Positions 13,006 through 25,307 of a DNA stretch of 64,000 bases are shown in pieces. The translations under genes and the position numbers were made by a program. Location of the stretch: contig ML664199.1 in NCBI GenBank assembly GCA_007570785.1, positions 21,197,619-21,261,618 of the forward strand, in the 5' to 3' direction. Numbering within the stretch: the first letter of the stretch is position 1; every line of letters starts with the position of its first letter. This stretch comes from Antilocapra americana. Lineage: Eukaryota > Chordata > Mammalia > Artiodactyla > Antilocapridae. The notes beneath the pieces are model-generated. The model ran no database searches. It was given only the letters and a program-made list of their open reading frames with translations, and was not told the DNA's origin.

Positions 13006-13150
13006 AATTATTATTACTGTAGTATTTTTGCTATTGTTGTTTATTTGGACAGCAATTCATTATGTTGCATTAAAATGTATCTAATATATTGTAATCTGCA
13101 TTTCACATAGTTCTCTTGCTTTATTTTCTATTCACTTCTCCATTAAAAAA

Positions 13151-13282
13151 ATATTATTATTATTATTATTTTGGCCAAACCACTCAGCATATGAGATCTT
13201 AGTTCCCCAACCAAGGAACCAACCTGTACCATCTGCAGTGGAAACACAGAGTCTTAACAACTGGGCCACCAGGGAAGTCCCT
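13151..13282 (-). mobile_element. CHR-type (tRNA-Glu) artiodactyl SINE with (ATT)n tail
   Basis: On the minus strand it reads 'gggacttccctggtggccca' through 'ggttccttggttggggaact' to a (AAT)n tail, seen on plus as (ATT)n at 13151-13170. This is the older cetartiodactyl SINE class, distinct from Bov-tA because it lacks the BovA body. Confidence 0.85.
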
Positions 13283-13789
13283 CAGTTCTCCTTTAAGTTA
13301 TTTTTTCTCCTATGTTTTTTCAGGGATTTAAAATATAAGAGGGATTTATTTAAAAAAATAATCTTAATTAGTTTAGGTGAGTATGCTGAGATTTAAAATT
13401 ATACTTATTTAGAATTAAGAAAACATTATTTTTTCCCACAAGTCATGATTATTAATAGAAAGAGGAGTAAAGTTATGGGATTTGACTGAAGGTCAATGGA
13501 GAGAGGAAGGTAGAGGGAGAAGCAGAAGTACTTTTAAACCATTCACCACCTTGATTGTATTTTTAGTTTCCATACATATGAATCATTAAACCTAACTGTG
13601 TGTGTGTGTTTAATGGAACCTCATTTTTTCCTCTTACCTGTATTTTCTTGGAAGTAATTATTATTTGTTACATGATGAATTAATTAAAAAACATTACCTG
13701 TGTTTATAACTATATCTATACTATAGAGGATAAATATCTCCAAGCTAGAAATTATTTTTTAGACAAAAAAAAGCCTTGAACATAAAAAG

Positions 13790-14195
13790 TTAATTTTGAA
13801 AAAGTGATATAGAGAAGTTGCACTGAGCACGTTATAAAACTGCAATAATTAAAATGAAAAAATAATTTAGAACTCTACTTCATACAATATGTGAACATAC
13901 ATCTAGGATCAATTAAAAAGTTGAATGTAAAAAATAAATCCAGGAGAAACATCTAGCTGTAAGATATGTTACCAGCTTATAATCTCAATGTAGAGAAAGT
14001 CATTTTGGCATGAAAGCAAAGGAAGGAGACATAGAGGATGATTAAATAAGTCTGATGACATGAAAATTAAAATTTTATTTATGCAAAAAACTGGAAAGAC
14101 TGAAAAATCGGTAAAATTTGGCGATTTTATAAAAGATATCAGTACTCTTAATATTAAAAAGAGTTCTTAAAAATCAATAAGAGTAAACTTTTGCT
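13790..14195 (+). mobile_element. Ancient L1 fragment (ORF2 C-terminal region)
   Basis: Several words match the L1 ORF2 C-terminal coding consensus in order: 'catctaggatcaattaaaaa', 'gatgacatgaaaattaaaat' and 'agagttcttaaaaatcaata'. Many stops and indels show an old, dead copy. Confidence 0.6.
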
Positions 14196-14199
14196 AGAA

Positions 14200-14735
14200 A
14201 CATGTCTGTGAACTCAACTTTCTACCTTTGTCTTCTTAGAAACCTTGAAAAAAAAGTAACATGGAGAAACGAAAGCAAAGAAATAGCTTGGTATTTTCAG
14301 ATGAACTGGAATGTGTGCAAGGGCGGCCAAAAGGAAATGTGTTTGCACAGGAACTGTTAGGAGAAGTGGAGGAGAGAGAACCAACAGTATCAGACGCCAT
14401 AATTCCCCAGTACAAATAAACGTCCTGTATTCATGGACACATCCTAAAGGACAGTGGCTGGAATCCTGTCTGCAAAGATGGTATTGGGATTGAATGGGGA
14501 GGGGATAGTCTTCCTCCCCCAAAGCTTAAGATGCTTGAGGATACAGGGGTTCCATGGGTTATACCCACAACCCACATTGGCAGGAATTTGCCTGGCTTTA
14601 TCTGAGAGGAGATTCTATGAAAACTAGCAAGCCTGGAGTGTACCTGATTTCTTCACATGTGCAGCAACTTTTTACCAACAGCTCTCCCAGAAAACCCTCA
14701 TTGGCACAATAGCTGCTACTGCCATGTCCTCTTTG
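14200..14735. other. Unannotated intergenic stretch
   Basis: No repeat family, RNA gene or convincing reading frame is recognised. A 102-codon minus-strand frame at 14214-14522 is hydrophobic but motif-free and is probably chance. Confidence 0.4.
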
Positions 14736-14737
14736 TC

Positions 14738-14936
14738 AACCAGGGCTGACTCTTTGCGACCCTGTGGACTGTAGCCCTCCAGGCTCTTCTGTCCATAGCA
14801 CTTTCCAGGCAAGAAAATGCTTTCCAATAGGAGTGGGTTGCCATTTCTTCCCCCAGGGGATCTTCCCAAACCCAGGGGAACCTTTGTTTCTCGCTTTGAC
14901 AGGCAGATTCCTTACCACCGAGCCACCTGGGAAGCC
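14738..14936 (-). mobile_element. Bov-tA SINE
   Basis: The minus strand reads from 'ggcttcccaggtggctcggt' at the tRNA-Glu head to the BovA body ending near 'gtcgcaaagagtcagccctg'. The whole element is present with scattered substitutions. Confidence 0.93.
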
Positions 14937-14979
14937 TGTAACTCATGCAATACACAGATACAAATGTAAGAACACAAAA

Positions 14980-16545
14980 TGGGTATAGCATCAATAAAAA
15001 CTAAAAATTTAAAAGGAAGAAAACAACATCATCCTTTAGTGACTAAAATAGAAAAAAAAAATAACTAAGAAAAAAAATTCACTAGAGCAATGTTACTGGG
15101 ACAGATGAAAATAGTGAATAAATGTGATGCCATTCATTAAAAAAACAAAATCATCAGTTTAGAGAACAAGCCAATGCAGAACTGCAAGAATTCAGGAAAG
15201 AAATGGTGAGGTGGTAAGAAGAATGAAAATGAGCTGGAAGAGCTCAAGAAAGAAATAAAAGAAAAATAATGAAACATAGACAAGAAGGTGAGAAGGGAAG
15301 CCTCATAAAGCCGGGAGACACTGGGGCAGCTGTGATGAGGACATAGAGGGTAGAAATAAGGCAAGAAAATGAAGTGGTTATAAAGAAAGAGATAAAAATG
15401 GTCAGAAAAAAGATGGTAGTAATACGAGACATTGAAAGGATACCCACACTATATTTATTTGGATTCCATATGAAAGAAAACAGAGTGCCAATGAAATGAA
15501 ACAACTGTTTAGAGGTACAATTTGAGAAAATTTTCCTAAAAGAAAAGGATTAATTTACCTATTGAACCAGGACCAGGAAAATTGACCCATTTCAGTCCAC
15601 AAAAGAATATCCCAGCAAACTTATACAGCTTGAGCAGCCAGGCCAAAAAAAAAAAAAAAAAAGCAAAAACAGACAAAAAAACTGTTATTTTTAAGGGATT
15701 AAAAATCTAGCTGGCCTCAAATTTCCACACAGCAGTCATCAATCCCCTAAGATAATATAATTAATTCTACAAGATACTTAAAGAAAGAAAATATGGGTGA
15801 GATGTTTTATAGCTTGTCACATTCTCCTCCTAGTATATAGATTATAAATCAACTCTTTTGAAAATTCAAGATGTCTAAGTATATTCTTACAATGAACTCT
15901 TCTAGAGCAAATTACTAGAAAATGAACTTTAAGATAGCAAAAGATAATGTGGAGAAACACATCCAAAGGAATGGCAGTGAATATCCCACATATTTAATAG
16001 AACTAAGACTAAAACTAACAAGGAAAGCAGAGTGACAGTGAGAATGTAAGTTTTTTAGGTTAGTGATTCTCAGACTTTAAGGTACATAAACATCACCTAG
16101 GAATATGGTAAAAATACAAATTCTGCAAAATTTGGCCTGGATAAGGGCTGAGATTTTATTTTTCTAATTCCCCTCAACTGATCAATGCGGCTAGTCCCTG
16201 GAACATACTTTGAGTAGCAAGTATGTCACAGTAAAAATAATACGGCCAATAAAATTAGAAGGGGAAAGCAGGTTGAAAATAAAATGTGTGATTATTTGTT
16301 CATCTGTAGTAGCTGTGAATTAGTGAATATCATCTACCACTGATAAATCAACTTGTAGAAATATAATCACTTACTAGTACAAAGGTAAAAATCAAATATA
16401 ATACCATTGACCAAAATCAAATTGGGGAAAAAAAGGATGAGATTCCGAGGAAGAGAAAACATGACACATTTTCGTTGCTCATACCACTTTATATCTGATA
16501 CAGCCTCCTGAGTAGAGGACCAAAATATTATGTAAAGATATAACT
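14980..16545 (+). mobile_element. Ancient L1 (ORF1 and inter-ORF part), upstream half of a split copy
   Basis: The stretch contains an L1 ORF1-like coiled-coil region ('gaaaatgagctggaagagct' near 15226) and the ORF1 3' region ('gaaaattgacccatttcag', 'atatcccagcaaactta'). Its plus-strand continuation is at 19977-22880 with ORF2 sequence. MER5A (16061-16221) and BovB (16558-19964) interrupt it. The frames are destroyed. A HAL1 origin is possible for this half alone, but the downstream ORF2 favours L1. Confidence 0.6.
16061..16221 (+). mobile_element. MER5A-like hAT-Charlie DNA transposon
   Basis: The termini 'tagtgattctcagacttt' and 'catactttgagtagcaag' are the imperfect inverted repeats of MER5, with 'aacatcacctaggaat' inside. 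It is non-autonomous, short, about family length, and inserted in the ancient L1. Confidence 0.8.
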
Positions 16546-16557
16546 ATAAAGGTAATC

Positions 16558-19500
16558 TTTATGAAGGCTGCCGTGGCACACAAGGTTGGCGGCTGTGACG
16601 GCACACCAGCACGGCTGAGAGGAGTTACCCTGGGCCCGAGGGCAGGGACAGTGGCCGAGAGAAGCTAACTCACATCAGAGGTAAGGAGCAGTGGCCGCGC
16701 TTTGCTGGAGAGGCTGTGAAGAGAGACCTCACATCCAAGGTAAGAGAAACCCAAGTAAGACAGTAGGCACTGAGAGAGGGGATCAGAGGGCAGGCAGATT
16801 GAAGCTACAATCACAGATAGCTAGTCCATCTGATCACATGGACCACAGCATTGTCTAACTCAATGAAACTAAGCCATGCCGTGTGGGGCAGAATTCTGAC
16901 AGAATGTGGCAAACTGGAGAAGGGAATGGCAAACCACTTCAGTAGTCTTGCCTTGAGAACCCCATGAACAGTATGAAAAGACAAAAAGATAGGACACTGA
17001 AACATGAACTCCCCAGGTTGGTAGGTGCCCAGTATGCTACTGGCAATCAGTGGAGAAATAACTCCAGAGAGAATGCAGGGATGGAGCCAAAGAAAAATAG
17101 CACCCAGCTGTGAATGCAACTGGTAATGGAAGCAGGGTTTGATGCTATAAAGAGCAATATTGCAAGGAACCTGGAATGTTAGGTCCATGAATCAAGGCAA
17201 ATTAGAAGTGGTCAAGCAGGAGATGGCAAGAATGAACGTTGACACTCTAGGAATCAGAGAACTAAGATAGACTGGAATGGGTGAATTTAACTTAGATGAC
17301 TGTTATATCTACTACTGTGAGCAGGAATCCCTTTGAAGAAATGGAGTAGTCATCATGGTCAACAAAAGAGTCTGAAATGCAGTACTTGGATGCAGTCTCA
17401 AAAAGGACAGAATGATCTATGTTCATTTCCAAGGCAAACCATTCAATATCATGGTAATCCAAGTCTATGCCCTGACCAGTAAGGCTGAAGAAGTTAAAGT
17501 TGAATGGTTCTATGAAGATCTACAAGACCTTTGAGAACTAACACCCAAAAAAGTTGTCCTTTTCATTATAGGGGACTGGAATGCAAAAGTAGGAAACCAA
17601 GAAACACTGAGAGTAAAAGGCAAATTTGGCCTTGGAGTACAGAATGAAGCAAGGCAAAGGCTAATAGAGTTCTGCCAAGAGAACACACAGGTCATAGCAA
17701 ATATCCTCTTCCAATAATACAAGAGAAGACTCTACACATGGACATCACCAGATGGTCGACCACGAAATCAGATTGATTGTATTCTTTGCAGCCAAAGATG
17801 GAGAAGCTCTATAAAGTCAGCAAAAACAAGACCGGGAGCTGACTGTGGCTCAGATCATGAACTCCTTATTGCCAAATTCAGACTTAAATTGAAGAAAGTG
17901 GAGAAAACCACTAGACCATTCAGGTATGACCTAAATCAAATCCCTTATGATTGTACAGTGGAAGTGAGAAATGGATTTAAGGAACTAGATTGGATAGACA
18001 GAGTGCCTGAAGAACTATGGACAGAGGTTTGTGATATTGTACAAGAGAAAGGAGTCAAGACCATCCTCAAGAAAAAGAAATGCAAAAAAGCAAAATGGCT
18101 GTCTGAGGAGGCCTTACAAATAGCTGTGAAAAGAAGGGAAGCAAAAAGCAAAGGAGAAAAGGAAAGATATACCCATTTGAATGCAGAGTTCTAAAGAACA
18201 GCAAGGAGAGATAAGAAAGCCTTCCTCAGCGATCAGTGCAAAGAAATAGAGGAAAACAATAGAATAGGAAAGACTAGAGATCTCTTCAAGAAAATTAGAA
18301 ATACCAAAGGAACATTTCATGCAAAGATGAGCCCAATAAAGGACAGAAATGGTAGAGACCTAACAGAAGCAGAAGATATTAAGAAGTGGTGGCAAGAATA
18401 CACAGAAGAACTATACCAAAAAGATCTTCACAAACCAGATAATCACAATGGTGTGATCACTCACCTAAAGCCAGACATCCTAGAATGTGAAGTCAAGTGG
18501 GCCTTAGGAAGCATCACTACGAACAAAGCTAGTGGAGGTGATGGAATTCCAGTGGAGCTATTTCAAATCCTAAAAGATGATGCTGTGAAAGTGCTGCACT
18601 CAGTATGCCAGCAAATTTGGAAAACTCAGCAGTGGCCACAGGCCTGGAGAAGGTCAGTTTTCATTTCAATCCCAAAGGCAATGCCAAAGAATGCTCAAAC
18701 TACTGCACAATTGCACTCATCTCACATGCTAGTAAAGTAATGCTCAAAATTCTCCAAGCAAGGCTTCAGCAATATGTGAACCATGAACTTACAGATGTTC
18801 AAGCTGGATTTAGAAAAGGCAGAGGAACCAGAGATCAAATTGCCAACATTTGCTGGATCATTGAAAAAGCAAGAGTGTTCCAGAAAAACATCTATTTCTG
18901 CTTTACTGACTATGCCAAAGCCTTTGACTGTGTGGATCACAATAAACTGTGGAAAATTCTGAAAGAGATGGGAATACCAGACCACCTGACCTGCCTCTTG
19001 AGAAACGTGTATGCAGGTCAAGAAGCAACAGTTAGAACTGGACATGGAACAGACTGGTTCCAAATAGGAAAAGGAGTACGTCAAGGCTGAATATTGTCAT
19101 CCTGCTTATTTAACTTATATGCAGAGTACATCACGAAAAACGCTGGGCTGGAGGAAGCACAAACTGGAATCAAGATTGCCAGGGGAAATATCAATAACCT
19201 CAGATATGCAGATGACACTACCCTTGTGGCAGAAAGTGAATAAGAACTAAAGAGCCTCCTGATGAAAGTGAAAGAGGAGAGTGAAAAAGTTGGCTTAAAG
19301 CTCAACATTCAGAACACTAAGATCATGGCATCTGGTCCCATCACTTCAAGGCAAATAGATGGGGAAACAGTGGCTGACTTTATTTTCTGGGCTCCAAAAT
19401 CACTGCAAATGGTGATTGCAGCCATGAAACTAAGAGACTCTTACTCCGTGGAAGGAAAGTTATGGCCAACCTAGACAGCATAGTAAAAAGCAGGGACATT

Positions 19501-19964
19501 ACTTTACCAAAAAAGGTCTGTCTAGTCAAGGGTATGGTTTTTCCAGTGGTCATGTATGGATGTGAGAGGTGGACTATAAAGAAAGCTGAACACTGAAGAA
19601 TTGATGCTTTTGAACTGTGGTGTTGGACAAGACTCTTGAGAGTTCCTTGGGCTGCAAGGAGATCCAACCAGTCCATCCTAAAGGAGATCAGTCCTGGGTG
19701 TTCATTGGTAGGACTGATGTTGAAGCTGAAACTCCAATACTTTGGCCACCACATGTGAAGAGCTGACTCATTTGAAAAGACCCTGATGCTGAGAAAGATT
19801 GAGGGCAGGAGAAGGGGATCACAGAGGACGAGATGGCTGGATGGCATTGACTTGATGGACATGGGTTTGTGTAGACTCCTGGAGTTGGTGATGGACAGGG
19901 AGGCGTGGCGTGCTGCGGTTCATGGGGTCACAAAGAGTCACGATTGGGCAAATGAACTGAACTG
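16558..19964 (+). mobile_element. Near-full-length BovB (RTE) retrotransposon with TSD
   Basis: The element spans about 3.4 kb: a GC-rich 5' leader (16562-16760), an apurinic endonuclease region (about 17170-17870), a reverse transcriptase region (about 18480-19300), a C-terminal Arg-rich region and the terminal 'gaactgaactg' tail. A perfect 12-base TSD, ATAAAGGTAATC, flanks it at 16546-16557 and 19965-19976. It landed in an ancient L1 whose sequence resumes immediately after. The length matches full-length BovB (about 3.2 kb), so this is one of the rarer untruncated copies. Confidence 0.95.
17170..19930 (+). pseudogene. BovB ORF (endonuclease-reverse transcriptase), disrupted
   Basis: This is a decayed gene for the BovB polyprotein, which nicks target DNA and reverse-transcribes element RNA. 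Visible pieces are an endonuclease section with 'FIIGDWNAKVGNQ' (near 17560-17600), the RT section with 'YAKAFDCVDHNKLW' (near 18910-18950) and the catalytic YADD at 19205-19216. Lesions include stops in the endonuclease part (for example after 'TLGIREL' near 17260), an apparent 4-base deletion near 18675 that shifts frame relative to the usual 'cccaaagaaaggcaatg', TGA at 19088-19090 and TAA at 19241-19243. More frameshifts follow after about 19390. It cannot encode a working protein. Confidence 0.9.
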
Positions 19965-19976
19965 ATAAAGGTAATC

Positions 19977-22880
19977 ATTAAAAAATTTAAAATTATATTC
20001 TTAAATATTAAAAGAACTACAAACATGTAAAAGAGAATAAACCACATAGCAAAAGATTTAAAGGTAACCAGTAGCTACATAGAAACATAAAATAATATGA
20101 CAGAATCAAGACCAAATGTATTTATCATAGCAGTAATATAAGTCAGCTAAAATCAACTAATTATTTTCATTTGGATCACAAACCTAAATCATTTGTTCTG
20201 CCTATAATGTTTCTCATCCTAATAACTATTGACATTTCAAACTGGATAATTCTTTGGATGAGTGTGTAGGTGGAGGGCTGGTTTGTGCGTTGTAGGAATG
20301 TTCAGCAACTCTGCTGGGTTATACCTATTAGACGCCTGTAGTACCTCACCCCTACCTTCAGTTATAACAACCAATAGTGTCACTAGACATTGACAAATAA
20401 CCACGTGGGGGTGCAAAATCACCCCTGATTGGGGACCATGGATTGTATATAGCACACTATCATGCTCTCTGAGAAAACGTTAAAGGCATTCCTGCTTCTG
20501 TTAGAAATAAGGAAGGAATTCATATGTCCACATGATTTAGAAAAATTGAAAGGATAGGTAAAGACATGCCTTGCAAATATAAACAGGAAAGTTAGATGAT
20601 AACATGGTATTGATATTTAACAAGAAATAATTCAGGTCAAAGGCATTATATGAATAGGATGAGGTAAGGTCCTATGTAAGGATGAAATTTACTATGAAGA
20701 TATAATTGTTATAATTTTCTATATACCATAGCATCAACATATAAAAATATAGGACAAGCAAAGGAAAATAAAAATACAACAATAGTTCACCTCTTATAGT
20801 CTATGATTAGATGAAGTGAAAAAAATAGGTATACAGAAAACTGAAATAATAATGTAGATGTATTGGATATTACATTCTCTTCCATAAAAATAGAAAATGT
20901 GATTTTCCAATATTCATGGACTTCTACCCTGATCGTGTCCTGTACAATCAAAGAAACCACAGTTGTCTCCAGATGTATAAATAGCAAAGCAAACATTTTC
21001 TGATCACAAAGCAACAGAATTAAAATTGTGAACAAAAGAAGAAAATATAATTCTCTGCCTCCTGGAGGAAAATGTCTCAGTTCTGGTGTCAATGTGGAAA
21101 TGTAAACAAATTTCAGAATACATAACAAGCTGATCACTACAGTACCTATGACAGCTGATGGGAAGTAACAAAAGCAATGTTCAAAGAAAATTCATAACCT
21201 TAAGTTCATATAAGTAAATAATAAAAGCTACAAAAAGTATTTATCTGATGTAAAAAGGGACAATGAAATGAATGTAAGAGATAAGAAGGAACCATAGAAA
21301 TTAAGTTAAAAAATTGAGAGACAAAGGATACAAAAAAATAATTAAGCTAGTAGCTGATTATTAAAAATAAAAGCCTATAAAACAATTTAAAGATAGATAG
21401 TCACAAAGTTGAGGAAAAGAAAACATCAGACTAAATGACTACTTAATATTATGCAAATAAGTTTTAAAATTTAGGTGCAATAATTTAGTTAAATTGACTC
21501 TAAAAGAATTATAAAGCATAGCACAAATATTTTTCCATAAAGAAATAGTTATCTAGCCCTCCTCCTCCACCTCCCCTGAAAAAATACCGCAACCAACCAA
21601 GGTCTGATGATTTTTAACAGGAGGATTACTACAAGATAGTTCCAATGCTGTTTAAATTTTTCAGATCATAAGTTAAAAAAAAAAACAGAACTATTTTAAG
21701 AAGTTAATGTAATACTGATTTTGACATGGCAACAATAACAACATTTGCATTTATACAAAGAGGGAATATATAACAATGTTTACAGACTTAGGTGTAATAC
21801 ATTAGCTTCTGAGGATACCCAGGCTGCCCCTTCATAGAGTTTGATGTAATTGGTTGGTGAATGGTGGGAGAGGATCAGTATTGGTTTGCTAATGTTTCTA
21901 AAGCTCCCTGTTTATTGTAATATGTAGTCAGATTAAATAATCACTGTTCTAGATCAGTGCCTGTCTAAAATATCAATACAGAAATTCTAAATAAATATTA
22001 GTATTTGGAAGACAGTGGCACATTAAAAGAATTATACCGTATGATCAGGATATCCAATATTAGGTTATCTAATAATACATTAAGAGATAAAAAAATTACC
22101 ACCATTTTCACAGACATTAAAAGTCACGTTACAAGATTTAATATTATATCTAAATTTTTAAAACTCAATTAAAAAATATGTCCATCTCAAACCAAAGCTC
22201 ACCATCATGTTTTCTGGGAACATATTAGAAGCATTCCTACTTTTGTTAGAAATAAGGAAGGAATCGCCACCATCCATGTTTGTTATTGTACTTATGAACT
22301 GGGAAAATGCAAATAGTTGAGACAGAAATAAAGAGAATAAGAATTGAAAATGAGAAGGTAAAAGTATCATTAAGGGAATGATATAATTAAATGCTTTGAA
22401 ACCAAGAAAATCAGCTAAAACTACTACAACAATAAAATCATTCGGGTGTCAGGATACAAATTAATATACTAATGTCCATGGTTATCACATTAATAAACTA
22501 GAAGGTACAATGAGAAAAATCCCTGTTTTACAATAATAATAAAAATAAAATTCATAGGCATGAGCTTAACAAGAAATGCAAGACTTATATGAAGAAAATT
22601 TTAAAATACTTTTGAAGGCCACAAAAGATTGTATGAACAAATGGAAAAGCATAGCATGTTCTTGGATAGAAAATCGGAACATCATTAAGATGCTAATCCT
22701 TCTTGAGTTTACTTATAAATTTAACATGATCCTGATAAAAATACCAGATCTTTTTTTCCCCCAAACTAGACAAGTTGATTGTATAATTCATATGAAAATC
22801 AACAAGAATATCCAGGAAATTTCTGAAAAAGAAAACCAATGAGAAGGAATTAGGCAGACATAAAAAAATGTATACAGTAT
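19977..22880 (+). mobile_element. Ancient L1 ORF2 region, downstream half of the split copy
   Basis: Collinear L1 ORF2 words appear: the endonuclease region ('gaagatataattgttataa' near 20698, 'acaacaatagttcac'), the post-EN region ('gtacctatgacagctgatgg' near 21140) and the RT region ('gacttatatgaagaaaattt' near 22582, 'gcatgttcttggatagaaa'). Many indels are present. MER20 interrupts it at 20205-20445, and about 65 bases (20455-20519) repeat a downstream segment (22200-22264) out of order. Confidence 0.65.
20205..20445 (-). mobile_element. MER20 hAT-Charlie DNA transposon
   Basis: On the minus strand it reads as MER20: 'ggggtgattttgcacccc', 'gtcaatgtctagtgacacta' and 'caacagagttgctgaacatt', ending in 'gtcaatagttattagg'. 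It is non-autonomous, close to family length, and inserted in the ancient L1. Some MER20 copies have been co-opted as enhancers in placental mammals. Nothing here shows that for this copy. Confidence 0.85.
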
Positions 22881-22929
22881 GATATGACTTGTACAGAGGT
22901 AAAGGAAAAATATATGTATGTCCAAAGAC

Positions 22930-22972
22930 ATACACCCACACATGGACACACACATATGTGTGTGTGTGTTTG
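22930..22972. repeat. (CA)n/(TG)n low-complexity tract
   Basis: Short interrupted CA units switch to a TG run, forming a weak inverted repeat around 'cacacacatatgtgtgtgtg'. Confidence 0.7.
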
Positions 22973-22996
22973 GCATGCATGTCCATACTATTGTCC

Positions 22997-23219
22997 CCAG
23001 GTTTCCCATGTGGCTCAGATGGTAAAGAACCCTCCTGCTAATGCCGGAGATGTGATGTAAGAGACACAAGTTTTATCCCTGGGTTGGGAAGATCCCCTGG
23101 AAGAGGGCCTGGCAACCCACTCTAGTATTCTTGCCTGGAGACTCCCAGGGACATAGGAACCTGGCGGGCTACAATCCATAGGGTCCCAAAGAGTTGGACA
23201 CGCGACTTATCACACTCAC
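22997..23219 (+). mobile_element. Bov-tA SINE with TSD
   Basis: The head 'gtttcccatgtggctcagat', the body 'gggaagatcccctggaagag' and the tail 'cgacttatcacactcac' are present. Flanks match over 10 bases, ACTATTGTCC (22987-22996) and ACTGTTGTCC (23220-23229), one mismatch. This is a good TSD. Confidence 0.93.
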
Positions 23220-23229
23220 ACTGTTGTCC

Positions 23230-23530
23230 TCTGACAATATAAATACGGAATAAAGAAGGGTGATAACCTAATTGGGGATATGGTGACTCATCCAATACTG
23301 GGTAGTGATAGGAAGGAATTCCTTCACTGGGTACATTTTTATAAATTTTGATGTGCAAATCATGTAATTGTATTTATGTATTTCAAAAAATAGATAATTA
23401 AATAAGCAAATAGAAAATAGGCAAAGAACAACAACTTAAAACAAAGAATTTTCAATATTACTGATCAAGAAATACAAATGAAAGCAGTGACAATAGTGAA
23501 ACTTCACTGATACATTAATTAGCTACTGTG
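23230..23530 (+). mobile_element. Possible continuation of the ancient L1
   Basis: 'gcaaagaacaacaacttaa' and 'caagaaatacaaatgaaagc' followed by 'gtgaaacttcactgatac' are in the order of the late ORF2 segment of ancient L1s. The similarity is weak and the call tentative. Confidence 0.35.
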
Positions 23531-24189
23531 ACAGTCCTTTACAGGCATTAATCCTCAAACATAATCTCATAACATAGTACATGTATGATATAAGGAAATC
23601 TTTAGTTTTTTGTTCCTTTCATTTCCAAATGTGTTAAAATCACCATTTTTCTCTTGTATTTTCAGTGGAGAAGTAATAAATATTTATAAAGAGATCTACT
23701 GTTCTTAACCACCTTGTCACTCAGTTGTACTACATTATTTGCCTGAATACTTCTGAGTTTCTCTATCAAGTCCCTTCATGTTGTGTGGTTTCAAAAGATT
23801 TAATGTTTTTTTTTAATCAGTTTATTATGTTCAAATGAATTCAGAGACATTATTTGCATGCACCAGACTTCATTGTTTCAAAACCAGCATTAGAGCCATC
23901 CAGTATTTTTGGAAACATCCGTTATATGCAAGACAATCTTCAAGGAGTAGGGGGTGGTGGATTTCAAGGGGATGACTAAAAATACAGATCTGGCTGCTGT
24001 CAGGGTCAGGTTCATTGGTGGCTTTCTAAACTCATGACATGTACACTTTCAGAAACCCACCCAACTTAGCAAGAGTGATAGTTAAGATGATAATAGTGAG
24101 GATTGCTTACCTGGGAGAGTGATTATTCAGATAAGTAATGACACATCAGAAGCAGAAAAATTGTAAAGAACATGAGAATTGCTTAACTC
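23531..24189. other. Unannotated intergenic stretch
   Basis: AT-rich; no repeat family or gene is recognised. Confidence 0.4.
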
Positions 24190-24405
24190 TATGTAACCAC
24201 TTATTAGCTGGATGACTCAGAGAAAGTTAACTAATCAGACTGACTAGTCCATACTTTAGTGGCTTCATTGATATAATGAGATAACCATGCACCTAACTCA
24301 TAGTGTTATGGTGCAAATTAGTATGTATATAAAGCTCTTGGGATACTGCTGGAGCACAAGGTAAGTGCTCAGTAAGTGAGAGCTATTATATTTGTTGTTA
24401 TATTA
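24190..24405 (+). mobile_element. MIR SINE
   Basis: Diverged but ordered MIR: 'ccacttattagctggatgac', 'gagaaagttaactaatc', 'gataatgagataaccatg'-like sequence and 'gtaagtgctcagtaagtgag'. Confidence 0.7.
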
Positions 24406-24449
24406 AAATCCGAGCTCTCCCAGATAATTTTTGGAACAGCAGTGACTCC

Positions 24450-24665
24450 GAGGGCTTCCCTGGTGATTCAGTGGGTGGTAAAGAACCTGCTTGCCAATGC
24501 AGGAGACACAGGTTCAAGCCCTGGGTCAGAGAGATCCCCTGGAGAAAGAAATGGCAACCCACTCCAGTATTCTTGCCTGGGAAATCCCACGGACAGAGGA
24601 GCCTGGCAGGCCACACTCCATGGGATCACAAAAGAACTGGACATGACTTAGCATCTAAACCACAA
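24450..24665 (+). mobile_element. Bov-tA SINE with 16-base TSD
   Basis: A complete element runs from 'gagggcttccctggtgattc' to the tail after 'ggacatgacttagcatctaa'. The TSD is GAACAGCAGTGACTCC at 24434-24449 and GAACAACAGTGACTCC at 24666-24681, one mismatch, which fixes both edges. Confidence 0.96.
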
Positions 24666-24681
24666 GAACAACAGTGACTCC

Positions 24682-25305
24682 AAAAATACTTCCAGAAGGT
24701 CACCCATTTCCCAAAATAATTGACAAATGTGATGCAGATAAAGGTAGATAGTAGAAAGGACAGAGGAAGAGAAGGGCGAACAGGATAAAAGCATGAAAAT
24801 GTAATGGCTATCAGCAGTTGTTATTAAAGTCAACCATGAGCATAGTAACACAGAAGCTATATAAGGAAGAAGATACCAAAGATGAGAACTTTGCTGTACT
24901 AATGGGGTAAGCAGAATCTACCCACAGGAAACTGCAGAAGAAAGCACAGTTTATCTCTGATGTGCATATTTGTGCAAAGCCTGATAAACAGCTCTTTACA
25001 CTTTCCTACTATGATCTTTCAAGGCAAGATGTCATTCATTATGTGATATTAAGCAGTAATATTTCCAGGTGCTAATTTGTATAAAAATATATCATATCTA
25101 TGTCTATATCATAAGCCATTACATATTCCAGATTCCTATTTTCCTCTCCTAAAAATCAAAAGACTTAAGGAATATTAAAAGGTGTGCAAAGCATAAAAGA
25201 TAAAATGAGTATCTTCATATGACTTGGAAAGACTAGCCCAGGCAAAATTTGATGAGACTCACTTGACTCCTCTTGCTGCCTTGCAACTTAGACACAGAGG
25301 TAAGT
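24682..25305. other. Unannotated intergenic stretch
   Basis: No repeat or gene is recognised; AT-rich. Confidence 0.4.
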
Positions 25306-25307
25306 AG

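Noticed and set aside
18327..19090. RT-like frames as a possible domesticated host gene
   Set aside because: They lie wholly inside a BovB bounded by a TSD and contain a frameshift and stops, so they are a transposon remnant, not an exapted gene.
24470..24540. tRNA-Glu gene
   Set aside because: The box-B-like 'ggttcaagccc' and tRNA-like head are part of a Bov-tA SINE. No intact cloverleaf or terminator exists. The same applies to the other SINE heads.
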